NCBI GenBank assembly: GCA_024516155.1
Contig: JAJJXM010000002.1
Span: 1,178,001-1,242,000 of the forward strand
Source of the DNA: Pyronema omphalodes
Taxonomy: Eukaryota > Ascomycota > Pezizomycetes > Pezizales > Pyronemataceae
Length of the DNA stretch: 64,000 nucleotides
Direction of reading: 5' to 3'
Position 1 is the stretch's first letter. Each line of letters starts with the position of its first letter. The notes under the pieces are model-generated. The model had not been told where the DNA came from. It saw nothing but the letters and a program-made list of their open reading frames with translations, and did not search any database. Below, piece after piece: positions 1 to 10,414 of this stretch. The position numbers and the translations under genes were made by a program.

Positions 1-1264
1 TGCATAGACTCTGGACCCGAAAATTTTTTATCCAGGCGGGCAGCAGCTGGTGGGTTTTGTTAGCTTACGGAAAATAGCTTTGTTTGCCTCGATTTCAAGC
101 TCGCTTCGCTTCAAGCCGTCTCTATTGCGGGTGGCATGTGACACACCGCCAGTAATACGAGGTCGTGGTCGATCATCCCCAACGGACAAAGCTTTTCTCC
201 CCGATGGCATATCATTTTGATTGAAGCTTAATTCCATCAACGCGGATGAGCGAAGCCCGCAAGGCTCAATTTGCCAACGAGTTGTTGCAGAGTTTTTCGT
301 AGGATGCGCATGGATTCCGATTCGAGACCTTGGTGGACTGCGTTCATTACACGTGGGATACACGCAGGCTATGGGAAAATAGGGGCGCATGAAAATATGA
401 AACTTCAACGTTTTGTATTTTTTTTTTTTGCCTGCAAATTATGAGTGTTTGAACTCGGTATGATATGATAATGATGTGGTAGCTACTTACATGCATCTAT
501 GTACTCACGATAAGCATGAGGAGTTGCTGTTTTCGTATTGTGTCCCCGTTGTCCGATCGATGGTAATTCGCAAGCGATGGATAGTTGGCATGCGCAAATC
601 GCTGAACCTCCTCTGTCTTCGATCCAACAACATACGTCAACAGTACCAAATGTATATCACCGTCAGCCAAACACAACCGATCCAGCAACAGCAGGTCAGG
701 AAGGAGCTCCAGTCTTTATGTGAGAGCTTCATTGTGGTGTCTTCCGTCTCTCCGATCTCCGAGCACGCAATGGGTGAGTGCGAAGCTCGCACGCGATGCC
801 ACCCTTGGTGTCGCGTGCGAATTCATCAGATGCCTATCGTACATACAGAAACGGCGCTAACCAACCCCTCCTTGAAAGCTCAGCTTACCCCGGACAGCAA
901 AATTTCGTTTTGACGATTCTGATGGACCCGGTGCCCCGTCTGTATCCGGTTGCGGTGAAGATATCTGGGAAGAAAATTCGTGGCCGTTGAGATGTCTTAC
1001 AACAGTTTTGATACGGATTGGCCACGTTGGGGTGCAGAAGCGGGCGATGTCTCCGTCAAGCCTCACAGGCACAGCACTTCATGAATGCGGGACAATCTGT
1101 CAACCTGTATTAGTGTTAACCAGGCGAGACCAACGCCATAGCCCATGCTTCCAACGACATCCAAAGCTGTCATGGTGGTGTACCGCCCACCATAAAACCG
1201 AAGCCTCTCCCACCCCCCGCTGGATCTGGTTTTGCCAGCTTAATATCCTCATCCAAAATACATC
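1..1264. other. intergenic, no supported gene
   Basis: Short open frames exist on both strands (about 28-408 minus and 476-913 plus), but they overlap one another, have Cys/His/Pro-rich random-looking composition and match no family I recognise. The last few hundred bases are the likely promoter and leader of the dioxygenase that starts at 1265; the stretch just before the ATG is CA-rich, as is common in fungal leaders. Confidence 0.5.
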
Positions 1265-2505
1265 ATGGCTCCCGCTGTCGTTGTTGCACCCACCGATGAG
1301 CCCATCGTCGAGTCTGTGAAGCAGACCACCGCCCCCGCGAAGCCCCGCTTCACTCCCGGATATACCGAAGTCGAGCCGGTCCCCGAGGTTTACGAGTATG
1401 AGCACCTGAAGCAGGCGTTTCCTCCTCTCTACTGGCCTGCTCTTGAGGAGGTTCCCTACGAGGACAAGGGAAAGCTTGGAGACGTCAACTACAAGAACCT
1501 TCTCGCCAATGCTACCGACTGCTTCGACTACCACCCCAAGATTGGAACCGAAGTCCACGGTGTCTCTCTCAAGACTCTTACCGATGCCCAGAAGAACGAT
1601 CTCGCCCGCTTAATTGCCTACCGCGGAGTCGTTATCTTCCGTGACCAGCACGACTTCACCGTTGAGGACCAGCTTAACCTTGGACGTTACTTTGGAACCC
1701 TTCACAAGCATGCCACCACCGCTGTCCCCAAGCAGCCCGGCCTCGAGGAGCTCCACGTTATCTGGACTGATGGAAACTCCGCTGACCAGCGTGCTTTGTT
1801 CACTCCCGCTCACTTGTGGCACTCCGATGTCACCTACGAGATTCAGCCTCCTTCTTACACCTCCCTCAAGATCCTCTGCGGACCTCCCCGTGGTGCCGGA
1901 GGTGACACCCTCTGGTCTTCCCAGTACGCCGCCTACGACCTCCTCTCCCCTCACATGCAGAAGTACCTCGAGGGACTCACTGCCTTGCACTCTGCTGAGG
2001 AGCAGGCTATTGGATCCCGTGCTCTCGGCCGCCCTGTTCGTCGTGAGCCCGTCACTACTGAGCACCCGTTGATTCGTGTCAACCCTGTTACCGGATGGAA
2101 GTCTTTGTTCTACTCTCCCGGATTCGTCACTGCCATCGTTGGAATCCCCAAGATGGAGAGTGATGCTATCATGGCCTACCTCGACAACGTGATTGTTGCC
2201 ACTCAGGAGATCCACGCTAGATACCAGTGGACCCCTGGAATGGTTGCGTTCTGGGACAACAGAACTTGCGTAAGTTTTCCATCTCTGAGTTGATAGGAGA
2301 ATGAACTGAAGCTAATGGATGATAGAACCACTCTGCTACCTACGGATTTGCACCCCACCGTAGACACGCCGTCCGTGTTACTCCCCATGGAGAGAAGCCC
2401 TACTTCTCCCCCGAGGGAAAGAGCCAGGAAGAGGAGCTGCTTGCCGCCGCTGGAAGGCCGCAGGTCAATAAGGATGGTGCCAGACAGAGCAACTACAACG
2501 ATTAA
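1265..2505 (+). CDS. TauD/TfdA-family alpha-ketoglutarate-dependent dioxygenase (JLP1-like)
   Basis: Two exons, 1265-2269 and 2326-2505, encode 394 residues. The 56-nt intron (GTAAGT...GATAG, GCTAAT branch site) splits the motif WDNRTC|NHSATYG. Family members are Fe(II)/2-oxoglutarate oxygenases that cleave sulfonates such as taurine to release sulfite; yeast JLP1 has a similar length. The iron-binding H-x-D is seen in HLWHSDVTYE near residue 183, the second histidine in the C-terminal PHRRHAVR, and the following Arg fits 2-oxoglutarate binding. Exon 1 is rich in C-ending codons, suggesting good expression. The start is the first ATG, in a favourable context (catcATGgct). The exact substrate (taurine, another sulfonate or an aryloxyacid) cannot be read from sequence. 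Confidence 0.93.
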
Positions 2506-2933
2506 GTTAAGCCTGTGTAATCATCCTGTGATGCCACGGCTTTGGTAATTTCACAAAAGCATAGCGGGAGTTTTTTGGGATTGGTTTTTGTAAAAACAAG
2601 CAGAACGCTATTGAAGCGTTTTAATTTAGTTCTACTCTTTTTGCGTGTAGAATTTTTTGGATACTTTTCATCTCCTTTTTCTTCTACTCTAGTGATGTTC
2701 GTGCCGTTGTTCGAGATTCGTAGGATTGAAAGGAATATGGCATGTGAAAGTGAAGCTATCAAAGTTCAACAAAATTTTAAAGCTCGCTAGCTCGCTAAAT
2801 TATAAGCTAACCGCTGCTCTAAAACAAGAGCTACTGATGATCCCTCCACCTAGCATGAGAGACCCCAGCATCTGACGTACAGTATCGTCGATCTTCAACG
2901 AACCCTACCTCAGCTCTCCATCTCCAATTAACA
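2506..2933. other. intergenic between dioxygenase and RKI1
   Basis: AT-rich 3' flank of the dioxygenase followed by the leader of the isomerase gene. Repeated AGCTCGCTAG-like words lie near 2780-2800. No gene is supported here. Confidence 0.5.
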
Positions 2934-3752
2934 ATGAAGCTTCATCTTCCGCGTCTCTATCGGTCCATCTATCGCACCTACTCCACGCTTCCCTACACCG
3001 CCGACAATGGTAAACGCCTCGCCGCCCTCGCCGCCGTCCAGGAATGTTTCCCCACCACACCGCCAAAACTCGTAGGCATTGGATCCGGCAGTACAATTGT
3101 CCACCTAGTCTCCGCAATCCGGGCGCTTCCACCATCACAAATTGAACCAACAACTTTCGTTCCTACATCTTATCAGTCACTGCAGTTGTTACTGGATAAT
3201 AATCTTAGAACTTCGAGTATCGATCATGTTCAGGGTGATCTAGATATCGTGTTTGATGGATGTGATCAGGTGGATCCTGAAAGGAATTGTATTAAAGGTG
3301 GTGGAGGATGTCTTTTGTTGGAGAAAGTCGTGGCGGTTAGAGGTGGTCGGTTTGTTGTCGTTGCTGGTAGGTCGAGTGGTTTTGTTGATGGGGGAAATAT
3401 CAAAGGGGTTTGAGGGCTAATCATACTGGGGATATGGATAGATTATACTAAGGAAGCACCCAAGTTGAATGCAACTGTACCGGTAGAGGTTTTACCTCTT
3501 GCTGCGGCTTACGTATTGGAGAAACTGGGAGGTAGGATACGACAAGGGGCCCCGGGGAAACTGGGACCGGTTGTGACGGATCAGGGGGGCTTTATTATTG
3601 ATGTTCCTTGGGTTGAGGGAATGGGGGTTAAGGAGATGGCGGAGAGATTGAAGAATACTGTTGGGGTTGTTGAGCATGGAATTTTTTGGGAGGGGGATAG
3701 AAAGGCGGAGAGGGTTTATCTCGCAGGACCAGAGGGGGTTAAAAGCTTTTAA
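2934..3752 (+). CDS. RKI1: ribose-5-phosphate isomerase (RpiA type)
   Basis: Two exons, 2934-3366 and 3442-3752, give 247 residues, close to the yeast enzyme. The enzyme interconverts ribose-5-phosphate and ribulose-5-phosphate in the non-oxidative pentose phosphate pathway. Visible signatures are GIGSGST for phosphate binding, DGCDQVD, and IKGGGGCLLLEK, which carries the family's catalytic Lys and Glu region. The 75-nt intron (GTAGGT...GATAG) interrupts VVVA|DYTKEAPKLN. Reading through it gives a stop after a short non-homologous tail, so splicing is required. The protein continues through PVEVLPLAAAYV and a C-terminal GPEGVKSF. Base composition shifts from C-rich 5' to G-rich 3' codons. Confidence 0.93.
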
Positions 3753-4014
3753 AGCGGGATGCATAGAGTGGTAGAGACGAGATGATAGAGGTTTACATTA
3801 CCGGAGATCAGGGCTAAAAGTCTTTGCGAAAAGCTCTGGTCGATTACGAGTGGTTATGCATACAGCTTATTAGAGTAAAATGAGTACACACCGCTGTATC
3901 CCCGGCCATGACAAGGATATACTGGATAGGGTTATGCCCCCCGGTCATTATGCTCCACCAATATCTTGCTCCACTTCGCGTCACTCAGCCTCACACGAAT
4001 ACCATCAACTCAAA

Positions 4015-6519
4015 ATGAGCCGCCGGGCTCCCTCGACATCCGGAGATCAATACCGTGCCGAGATTTTACAGCTTCTGAAAGGAGGGAGGAGTGAGGGAAT
4101 CTTCTATGACCATCGTCTTACTCTGCCGCTGCAGCTCGCACGACTACCGCCACTTCCCCCGATCACGGATATACGAGAACCGTTTGAATTCAGCACAGAA
4201 GATGGGCTTAGGCAACATAATATCCAGCCATATTCTTTGGAAGAGAGTATTGCGATTAATAAAGCGACTCTTGAGCTGCTCAAGGCGGTGCAAATGATCC
4301 CCGCTGCTGGTAGGGCGGCGGAAGAGGAAGTTCTGGCACAGGAAAGGCAGACGATGGAACCAAGGAGCCTGAAAATGGGTATGAAATTTGAGGAACCTAT
4401 AGCACCGACTAATTTCATGCCGCGAATACGTCTGAAAAAGAAGCATCTGAAAGAACTGCCGCTGGATGAGGACGCAGATGAAGGTATTACCTGGAGTAGG
4501 ACGGTACGGGAACAGGTTCGCCTATACCAAAGGGAGTTCTTGGTGGAGGATTTTATCACACCGATGGATATACAAAGCTTTCTCGAGTCTAATGTTGCTG
4601 CACCAGAAGTGGTGGATTCGGAACTAGAATCTCCCAATCACCGCAAAAGGGAATCACTTTCACCACCACTTCTACCTTGGAAAGATATCAAGCCCCCAGA
4701 GCTACCACCTATCCCAAAGATCGATGTCAAGCCGGCACCGGAAGAAACTTTGGAGGACCTTCAAAACGAGCTGGAGGAGCACATTTTTGCCGTCGATCAT
4801 GACTCAAGTTCATCTCAGAGATTATCATCAGTAGCTACACCTCCAACATCTCCAATGAAGCTTCCGGAGGATATCACAGTAGAGGAGCCACTTCTACCCG
4901 CCACTCCACCGCGCCATGTCCGTTTCGGAAGTATATTAGCAACTGATGTAGGATCGCTTCCACGCTGGAATACTCCACCAGCAGCCGTCAAAGAAGAATC
5001 AGAAGAGGACTTTGATAAACCGCTAAAGGAGGAAGTCCTGCAACTTGAACGGGAACTTGAACAGGAACAGCTAATGCTGGTGGATTCCAAACGGCTTCCG
5101 GTACCGGTGATGGAGTTTTCGAATGGTATCAAGTCGATTTTGAAGCAAAACCTCGTGCAAGATTTGAAGGACGAGTTACTAGCGGGGAAGATTAAGAGAT
5201 GGGGTGGAACTAGGAGCGTTGAAATTGGGTTGAGGTGGTGCCCATTTGAGCCGAAAGAGGTGATGTTGCAGGAGGAGGGGATTGATGACGAAATCGAAAG
5301 TTGGTTGCTGACAGAGAAAGAAGGCGAGGAAGCAGAGATAGAAATGATGGAGAGCTTTAGGGTCTGGAGCTTAGAGTGTGAAGAGGAAGAGATTGATGGC
5401 GCAGAGTTTACGAGAGAAGATACGAAGCTCAAGGGGCCGGAGAATGGGAAGGAGATGGAGGTCATAGATTTTACGATGGAACTTCAGTCAGCAGCAATAG
5501 ATCAGCCATCTGGAGCGACAGCTTCCACTCCAGCCCCACCTGAATTACCACCTGCTAAGACAGAAAATAGCCTATCGACACTTATCAAAAATAAGGCTCA
5601 AAGGCAACAATCCTCAATAACTAGAGATCAAGCGCCAAGTAAAAGGCAAAAACTGGATCATAGGCAGCCAGCCCAATCTACCGCGCATACCGCCTTCTTC
5701 AAACATCAATCCTTATCATCGTTTCTTGGCTTGAATGGACACGCATCTCTCCCACCATCACCTCCTCGGCCGCCTCCGTCTGTCTCAACTCCCGTCGTAC
5801 CTACTATCGTCGTTCCCCCAGCCCCCGTACTCCCAGTCCCAGCGCCTCCACCACCCGCTCAGCGCGGAGATTATGTCATCTCCACCACTCTTCTTTGCCA
5901 GCGTAGTCTGACATCCCATATTCGGCGACTCTGTCCTCAAGGCCGTTTTATCGAGCGTGACTATCCTCCATCATCACCCGATGCCGATCTGATTATATCC
6001 CCACTTCTCGGGCTAACCATAGCCTCTCTCCATAAGCTTCGTCAACGTTCTTCACCGGATTCTCCCGCCGGAGAAACAGAGAAGAGACGGATTGCAGATC
6101 TGGCAACAAGGTATGAGAGATTAGTTGTAATTATTCACTCGACTATGCCTTTAGGGCCATCAGATAGGGTGGTTTTGGCGGGGATTTCTGGATGGGCAGC
6201 TAAAGTGCCGGGAGTGGTGCTGAAAATCGTTCAGGGAAGTGAGACGGATGTTGCGGCTTGGGTAGTAGGCATTATGGGTGGTCAGGAGAAAGATATAGGG
6301 AAGGGTTTAGTGGAGGATGAGACGGAGTGGGAGGTGTTTTTGAGGATGATGGGGGTTAATGCGTTTGCTGCGCAGGTTGTGATTAGGGAGCTAGGAAGAT
6401 TAGGAATCGAAGGGTTTATGAAAATGGATGAGACTGAAAGGCGGATGATTTTAGGAGGCGTGGTGGGGAGAAAAGTGGCGGCGAGAGTAGATGCTGCTGT
6501 TAGGATGAAATGGCCGTAA
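4015..6519 (+). CDS. large protein with fungal XPF-like C-terminal region, candidate ZIP2/SHOC1-type meiotic factor
   Basis: One uninterrupted frame. It is open back to an ATG at 3880 (879 residues), but the ATG at 4015 (834 residues) follows a CA-rich leader-like stretch and begins a more protein-like sequence, so I prefer it. The N-terminal half is acidic with many Glu/Pro segments. A Pro-rich linker (about 5740-5860) leads to a compact C-terminal region of about 220 residues containing DYVISTTLLCQRSL, RFIERDYPPSSPDADLIISP, RYERLVVIIHS and FLRMMGVNAFAAQVV, and ending in a helical stretch. From memory this resembles an uncharacterised domain (DUF7102-like) of filamentous fungi, laid out like an XPF/Mus81 nuclease fold plus tandem helix-hairpin-helix. 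SHOC1/Zip2 proteins have that layout and act in meiotic crossover formation. No nuclease ERKxxxD motif is visible. Existence of the gene is secure; function is inferred. Confidence 0.75.
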   Translation: MSRRAPSTSGDQYRAEILQLLKGGRSEGIFYDHRLTLPLQLARLPPLPPITDIREPFEFSTEDGLRQHNIQPYSLEESIAINKATLELLKAVQMIPAAGRAAEEEVLAQERQTMEPRSLKMGMKFEEPIAPTNFMPRIRLKKKHLKELPLDEDADEGITWSRTVREQVRLYQREFLVEDFITPMDIQSFLESNVAAPEVVDSELESPNHRKRESLSPPLLPWKDIKPPELPPIPKIDVKPAPEETLEDLQNELEEHIFAVDHDSSSSQRLSSVATPPTSPMKLPEDITVEEPLLPATPPRHVRFGSILATDVGSLPRWNTPPAAVKEESEEDFDKPLKEEVLQLERELEQEQLMLVDSKRLPVPVMEFSNGIKSILKQNLVQDLKDELLAGKIKRWGGTRSVEIGLRWCPFEPKEVMLQEEGIDDEIESWLLTEKEGEEAEIEMMESFRVWSLECEEEEIDGAEFTREDTKLKGPENGKEMEVIDFTMELQSAAIDQPSGATASTPAPPELPPAKTENSLSTLIKNKAQRQQSSITRDQAPSKRQKLDHRQPAQSTAHTAFFKHQSLSSFLGLNGHASLPPSPPRPPPSVSTPVVPTIVVPPAPVLPVPAPPPPAQRGDYVISTTLLCQRSLTSHIRRLCPQGRFIERDYPPSSPDADLIISPLLGLTIASLHKLRQRSSPDSPAGETEKRRIADLATRYERLVVIIHSTMPLGPSDRVVLAGISGWAAKVPGVVLKIVQGSETDVAAWVVGIMGGQEKDIGKGLVEDETEWEVFLRMMGVNAFAAQVVIRELGRLGIEGFMKMDETERRMILGGVVGRKVAARVDAAVRMKWP

Positions 6520-7586
6520 GGAATAGCTCTTACAAAAATCGATTTGGAATGCAATTTAATGCGGTGCGAGTTCTGGTCTTGATTTTCTGTCATATAGATT
6601 CATAAATATTTTTCTAATTGAGATTACATATAATACTTAATCAAATCTTCAAATTACAAGACTTTTATACGCTTCATAAAGACCATCGATAATCCTTCCT
6701 CTTCTCCACACGATGTATCTCCGTCTAAGATAATAAAGCGTACTTTCCCAAAGAACACCGGTAATATCATCTGTAACCTATGTATAATAACCAAGGGTAT
6801 TTTTATGCTCATTGGATGTTGCGTATACGAGCCTGGAAGCATTGGAATGGCATGCTTCGGTCTTTCAAGATGGCGAGAAGCGTGTGAGCTCCTTTTTAGA
6901 TTTTGCAATACCAAAGTCCATAGAATTACCTTCTTTGTGTCTGCTTAGATTGTTACATCTTTTCGAAGCGCCAGGAACTTGACTTTTGACATCGCCAATC
7001 AAGTGCCAGGTTAATTGCAGTTCCATGACTCAGTGATACCAGATTTCCGAACCAAGGTCATGTTTAGAGGTATGCATATTCGACATCCTGGGCTGAGTAT
7101 CTTCCGTAAAGGTTTAAAATAACGTGGAGGGGAGTAGGATCGCCGAATACCAGGTGCAGCGGAGGATCCAAAAACTAGTGATACTGGATGAGTGCGAAGT
7201 CACAGCTTTGACTTTTTCTTCACCACTTGCATTCAATATGGATGAACCAATTGACCAGAATACAGACGCGCAGCTATGCTGGTAAATACGCATCATGAAG
7301 CATAAGACCACTGAGGATTATCCTTTTAGGTCCACCTACTGCGGTGTATATTAAATCCGTAGAATTCACACTATGCGTATCGAATCAACCTGTATAACTT
7401 CTCTTTGAAAGCACATATTCTCTTTATCATATAACAAACAAGATAAATGTACCTATAAAAAGCGCCCAACATTCGGTATAAAAAAGATATAAATGCATAA
7501 AAATAAGCTCCAAGCTCCAAATACACCTTTAACACCATAATCAAGGGATCCCGTCTCTCACACGTCTAATGAGACCCCGGTGTAAG
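6520..7586. other. intergenic, no supported gene
   Basis: AT-rich spacer between convergent genes. The minus-strand frames at 6654-6914 and 7114-7311 have no recognisable family and poor codon texture. Some of it must be the 3' untranslated regions of the two flanking genes. Confidence 0.45.
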
Positions 7587-7940
7587 TCACGACACAAATC
7601 TCTTTAAGGAAGTCCAGATGCTACATCCCCTTATCGGCTTTGTCTCCATCTGTGGCTCGATAATGTCATCAAAAGTAGTAGGTGCAGGTGTAGAAACTGC
7701 AATTACCGGAGCTGCTGCCGGATTCTCAATAGGAGGTTGCCAGCGAGTAGGAAAGAACTGTGTAGGTTCAGGTGCGAACTGGTCATCGTCGTCGTCTTCG
7801 TCTAGGTCGATTGAAGGTCTGCTGGGTATGTCTATGATGGTGATGTCGTCTGAGAATTGAACTCTCTTGATTGGGCGCGTCGATTCGGCTGAGAGCATAA
7901 GAGTGAATCGCTGTTGTGAATGATCGTCCTGGAGTCGCAT
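7587..7940 (-). CDS. small acidic protein with a PP1-docking-like motif
   Basis: Single-exon frame of 117 residues with an ATG at 7940. I do not recognise a family. The sequence has a basic segment PIKRVQFSDDITIIDIP (around residues 23-39), an acidic run LDEDDDDDQF (about 47-56), a Pro/Ala-rich middle and a C-terminal KRFVS. The RVQF tetrapeptide after Lys/Arg fits the RVxF consensus by which regulators dock on protein phosphatase 1. Such motifs in short disordered proteins are typical of PP1 regulators, but they also occur by chance. Composition is more protein-like than the overlapping plus-strand frame. Confidence 0.5.
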   Translation of the reverse strand: MRLQDDHSQQRFTLMLSAESTRPIKRVQFSDDITIIDIPSRPSIDLDEDDDDDQFAPEPTQFFPTRWQPPIENPAAAPVIAVSTPAPTTFDDIIEPQMETKPIRGCSIWTSLKRFVS

Positions 7941-8580
7941 TTTGTTGGTGCTTGTAGTTTGCTGATTGGATCTTGGGTGTGGTTGTGGAGGTGGTGGAAA
8001 TGTTGTAACCCTAGAGTCTTGCTACATTGGGGGTCGGGTTGAGATCATACATACACACACTTTCCCGGGTTGGTGTTGATACGTTTTCGCTGTGTAATTG
8101 GGTAAGCTATATGTACATGTTGAATAACATTAGAGATTTGTACAGCCAGAGAGCTGGGAAGAATGAGCGTAACGTCTCGCATTCACAGTGCACATAGAAT
8201 AGTCAGACGTGGTATTGTCGTACCTTCTATTCGCCGCACATTGCGTGCAAATTAAACCCCACATCATCTAGAAAACTCCCGGATAACTTTCCTTAATTTC
8301 CTGAAACACTATCACTCAAAACGCCAACGCCGCTTCTAAAATATAGAAATAGTATACAACGTCATAACAGTTCTTTTCCTTTCCCATCTATGCTCCTTTC
8401 TAATCCATCCTAACACCAGAACCACCACCAGAAATCAATCAAAACCTCTAAATAGCAATCAAGTAAGCACACTATCATTCTGATCTATATTTACCAAAGG
8501 TGATGGTGATAGTCAAACCAGCCTAATATATGATCATAAATAAAATGAAAACCATGACAAAGAACCACTTCTATTGGCAG
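7941..8580. other. intergenic, no supported gene
   Basis: Upstream flank of the 7940 gene and downstream flank of the 9054 gene. It is AT-rich with no open frame of note. Confidence 0.45.
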
Positions 8581-9054
8581 TCATATCGTTAATAAATAAA
8601 TGGTGATCGTAACCTTCACCACCTCAGTATCAAACACCATCGTAGCCCCCTTTCCAGACCCTTCTGATAGACCTGTCTGGATCTGCCTATCCCCCGCCGT
8701 GATCAATTCCCCGACTGTCAAAACAACAAATATTAGATTCCCCTCCGCTCCATGCCTTGCTATTATACCATCAGCAGAAACAGTCGAATTCACTACAAAA
8801 GTAGTATATACCAACTTCTGATGATCCTCAGCACCCGTCATATCGGTTCCATGTCCCTCCACTGTTCCAGTTCCCCCTGCCATCTCATTCATGCTATCAG
8901 TGCCCGCCATCAACTCCTTCATCAGCCCCTGACTAGTATCCTAAAATCCCACCTGAACAGCTTCCACAAAAAACACAGCATTACACTAATTTAAATCCCC
9001 ATAAAACCAGAATCCAAAGACATCTCTTACCATTGGCAGGATACGAATAACCAT
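8581..9054 (-). CDS. hypothetical protein, two exons
   Basis: I read a short first exon (9031-9054, MVIRILPM) joined to 8581-8940 across a 90-nt intron (8941-9030, donor GTAAGAG, acceptor TTTTAG), phase 0, giving 127 residues. Without the intron the frame still starts at an internal ATG (8922, 113 residues). The protein has a Gly/Thr/Met-rich N-terminal third, then alternating hydrophobic strand-like segments such as KLVYTTFVVNSTV, NLIFVVLTVGE and VVKVTITIYLLTI, suggestive of a beta-rich domain. No family is recognised. A shorter plus-strand frame overlaps, so the strand is not certain. Confidence 0.4.
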
Positions 9055-10414
9055 AACAAACCAAACCAACCTCTTCCTACACCACTTCTAAACAGCCGTT
9101 AATTTCTGTGATGCCGTGTTTGATATTCTTTACGTAGGTAGATAGATATGCAGGAACCTCGAAGGACATCCGGGGTGTTAACATAGGACAAAAACTCTTC
9201 TTCCGAATCAAAGTTTATGAATTCAATTATCCTGGAGAGATAAAATTCATTTACACCACCGAAACTTCCTTTCCCTGTGTAAATTTTCCAGAATTCCTAC
9301 ATCGTCGTCGGTGGGAAAATTGTCCAAGGGGCCTTTCCACAAAGTCCTGGGACTCTCAAAACTCTAACCACCTGTGATTACTTCCGCCAAAAAGAGCCGG
9401 AAGTTATCGATTGTTATCGATTGTTATCCTTTATACCTCTGATGCTTTGGTATATCGGCTATGATGGGTATCCTTAAAACACGGCTATTTACCGGGGACA
9501 ATATTTTCGATGTAACTAATATGATACCCGCTAACAGAAACTATCACTATACAGCAATGGTCTGGCTGCAGGTGTTGGAATAAGTAGGCGTGGAATAAAG
9601 TTGTGGGTTAGTAGAAGAGGGTTACTAGAGGCTGGGTATGGTGTGTAGGTTATAGTTTATGTTGAATGGAAGGTTGGAGTTGTGATATTGTAAGGACGTA
9701 ATAAGTCAACAGATAGATAGATTCACTATCAGCCCATACGCCGGAACTGACGGTAGGTATACACGAAGCTACATCATATCGTGGGATTTTGTTGATAGGT
9801 TGATTGGTTGTCGGGTGTGTTTTGTACATATGTCTTTATTCAAGGTTGAACTGTTGCGATCATGGGGTTATGGCGGCTAAGCCCTACTTTATTTAAGCTA
9901 CGAATCCCTGTATGGCATGGGTACCAGGTACGGTAGTGTTACGTTTCGCTTCCCAGGCTTGGAGCGAAAGAAAGTCTAAACTGCACATCAGCGTAATTGT
10001 ACATACTCAATTCACACTCCAAGATACAGTCCTCTGTAAACCAATGAACTTGCCCACTTGCCCATTCGAATCACTGTATTTAATACCAGTCTATAAGTAA
10101 TCCCACCGATCTCTGCAATCCATAAAAAAAAACAGAAAACTCAACACATCACTAAAAAATGGATTCACCCCAACTCTCGTGAAAAATAAAAAAAGAACGC
10201 TTCATCATCCTAATCCTTATTCCATCCAATAACGAGAAAGTGTATTGTACAAAAAAACTCAAACGAACATATGCAAAAAAAGATTCCCGATCATCTGCAG
10301 AAAAGCTATACAAAGCCGTCAAGACTAATCAAGTCCCTCTACAGCTACCATAAACTTCCACAGAGTAACAGCCGATTACACCAAGATTTTCCATTAACTC
10401 CACACAGACGCCTC
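9055..10414. other. intergenic, no supported gene
   Basis: Spacer between the small gene starting at 9054 and the 3' end of SPT5. It contains a short duplicated word TTATCGATTG at about 9413-9432 and otherwise AT-rich unique sequence. No convincing frame on either strand. Confidence 0.45.

Noticed and set aside
28..408. 126-codon minus-strand ORF at the left edge
   Set aside because: Cys/Pro/Arg-rich random composition, no motif and no supporting splice or context. A missed exon of a gene beyond the edge cannot be excluded.
1100..2215. Long minus-strand ORFs opposite the dioxygenase
   Set aside because: Shadow frames caused by strong C-ending codon bias in exon 1; the plus-strand protein has clear family motifs.
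3880..4014. 45-codon upstream extension of the XPF-like protein
   Set aside because: In frame, but the ATG at 4015 has a CA-rich leader before it and the extension is Cys/His-rich without helical or conserved character.
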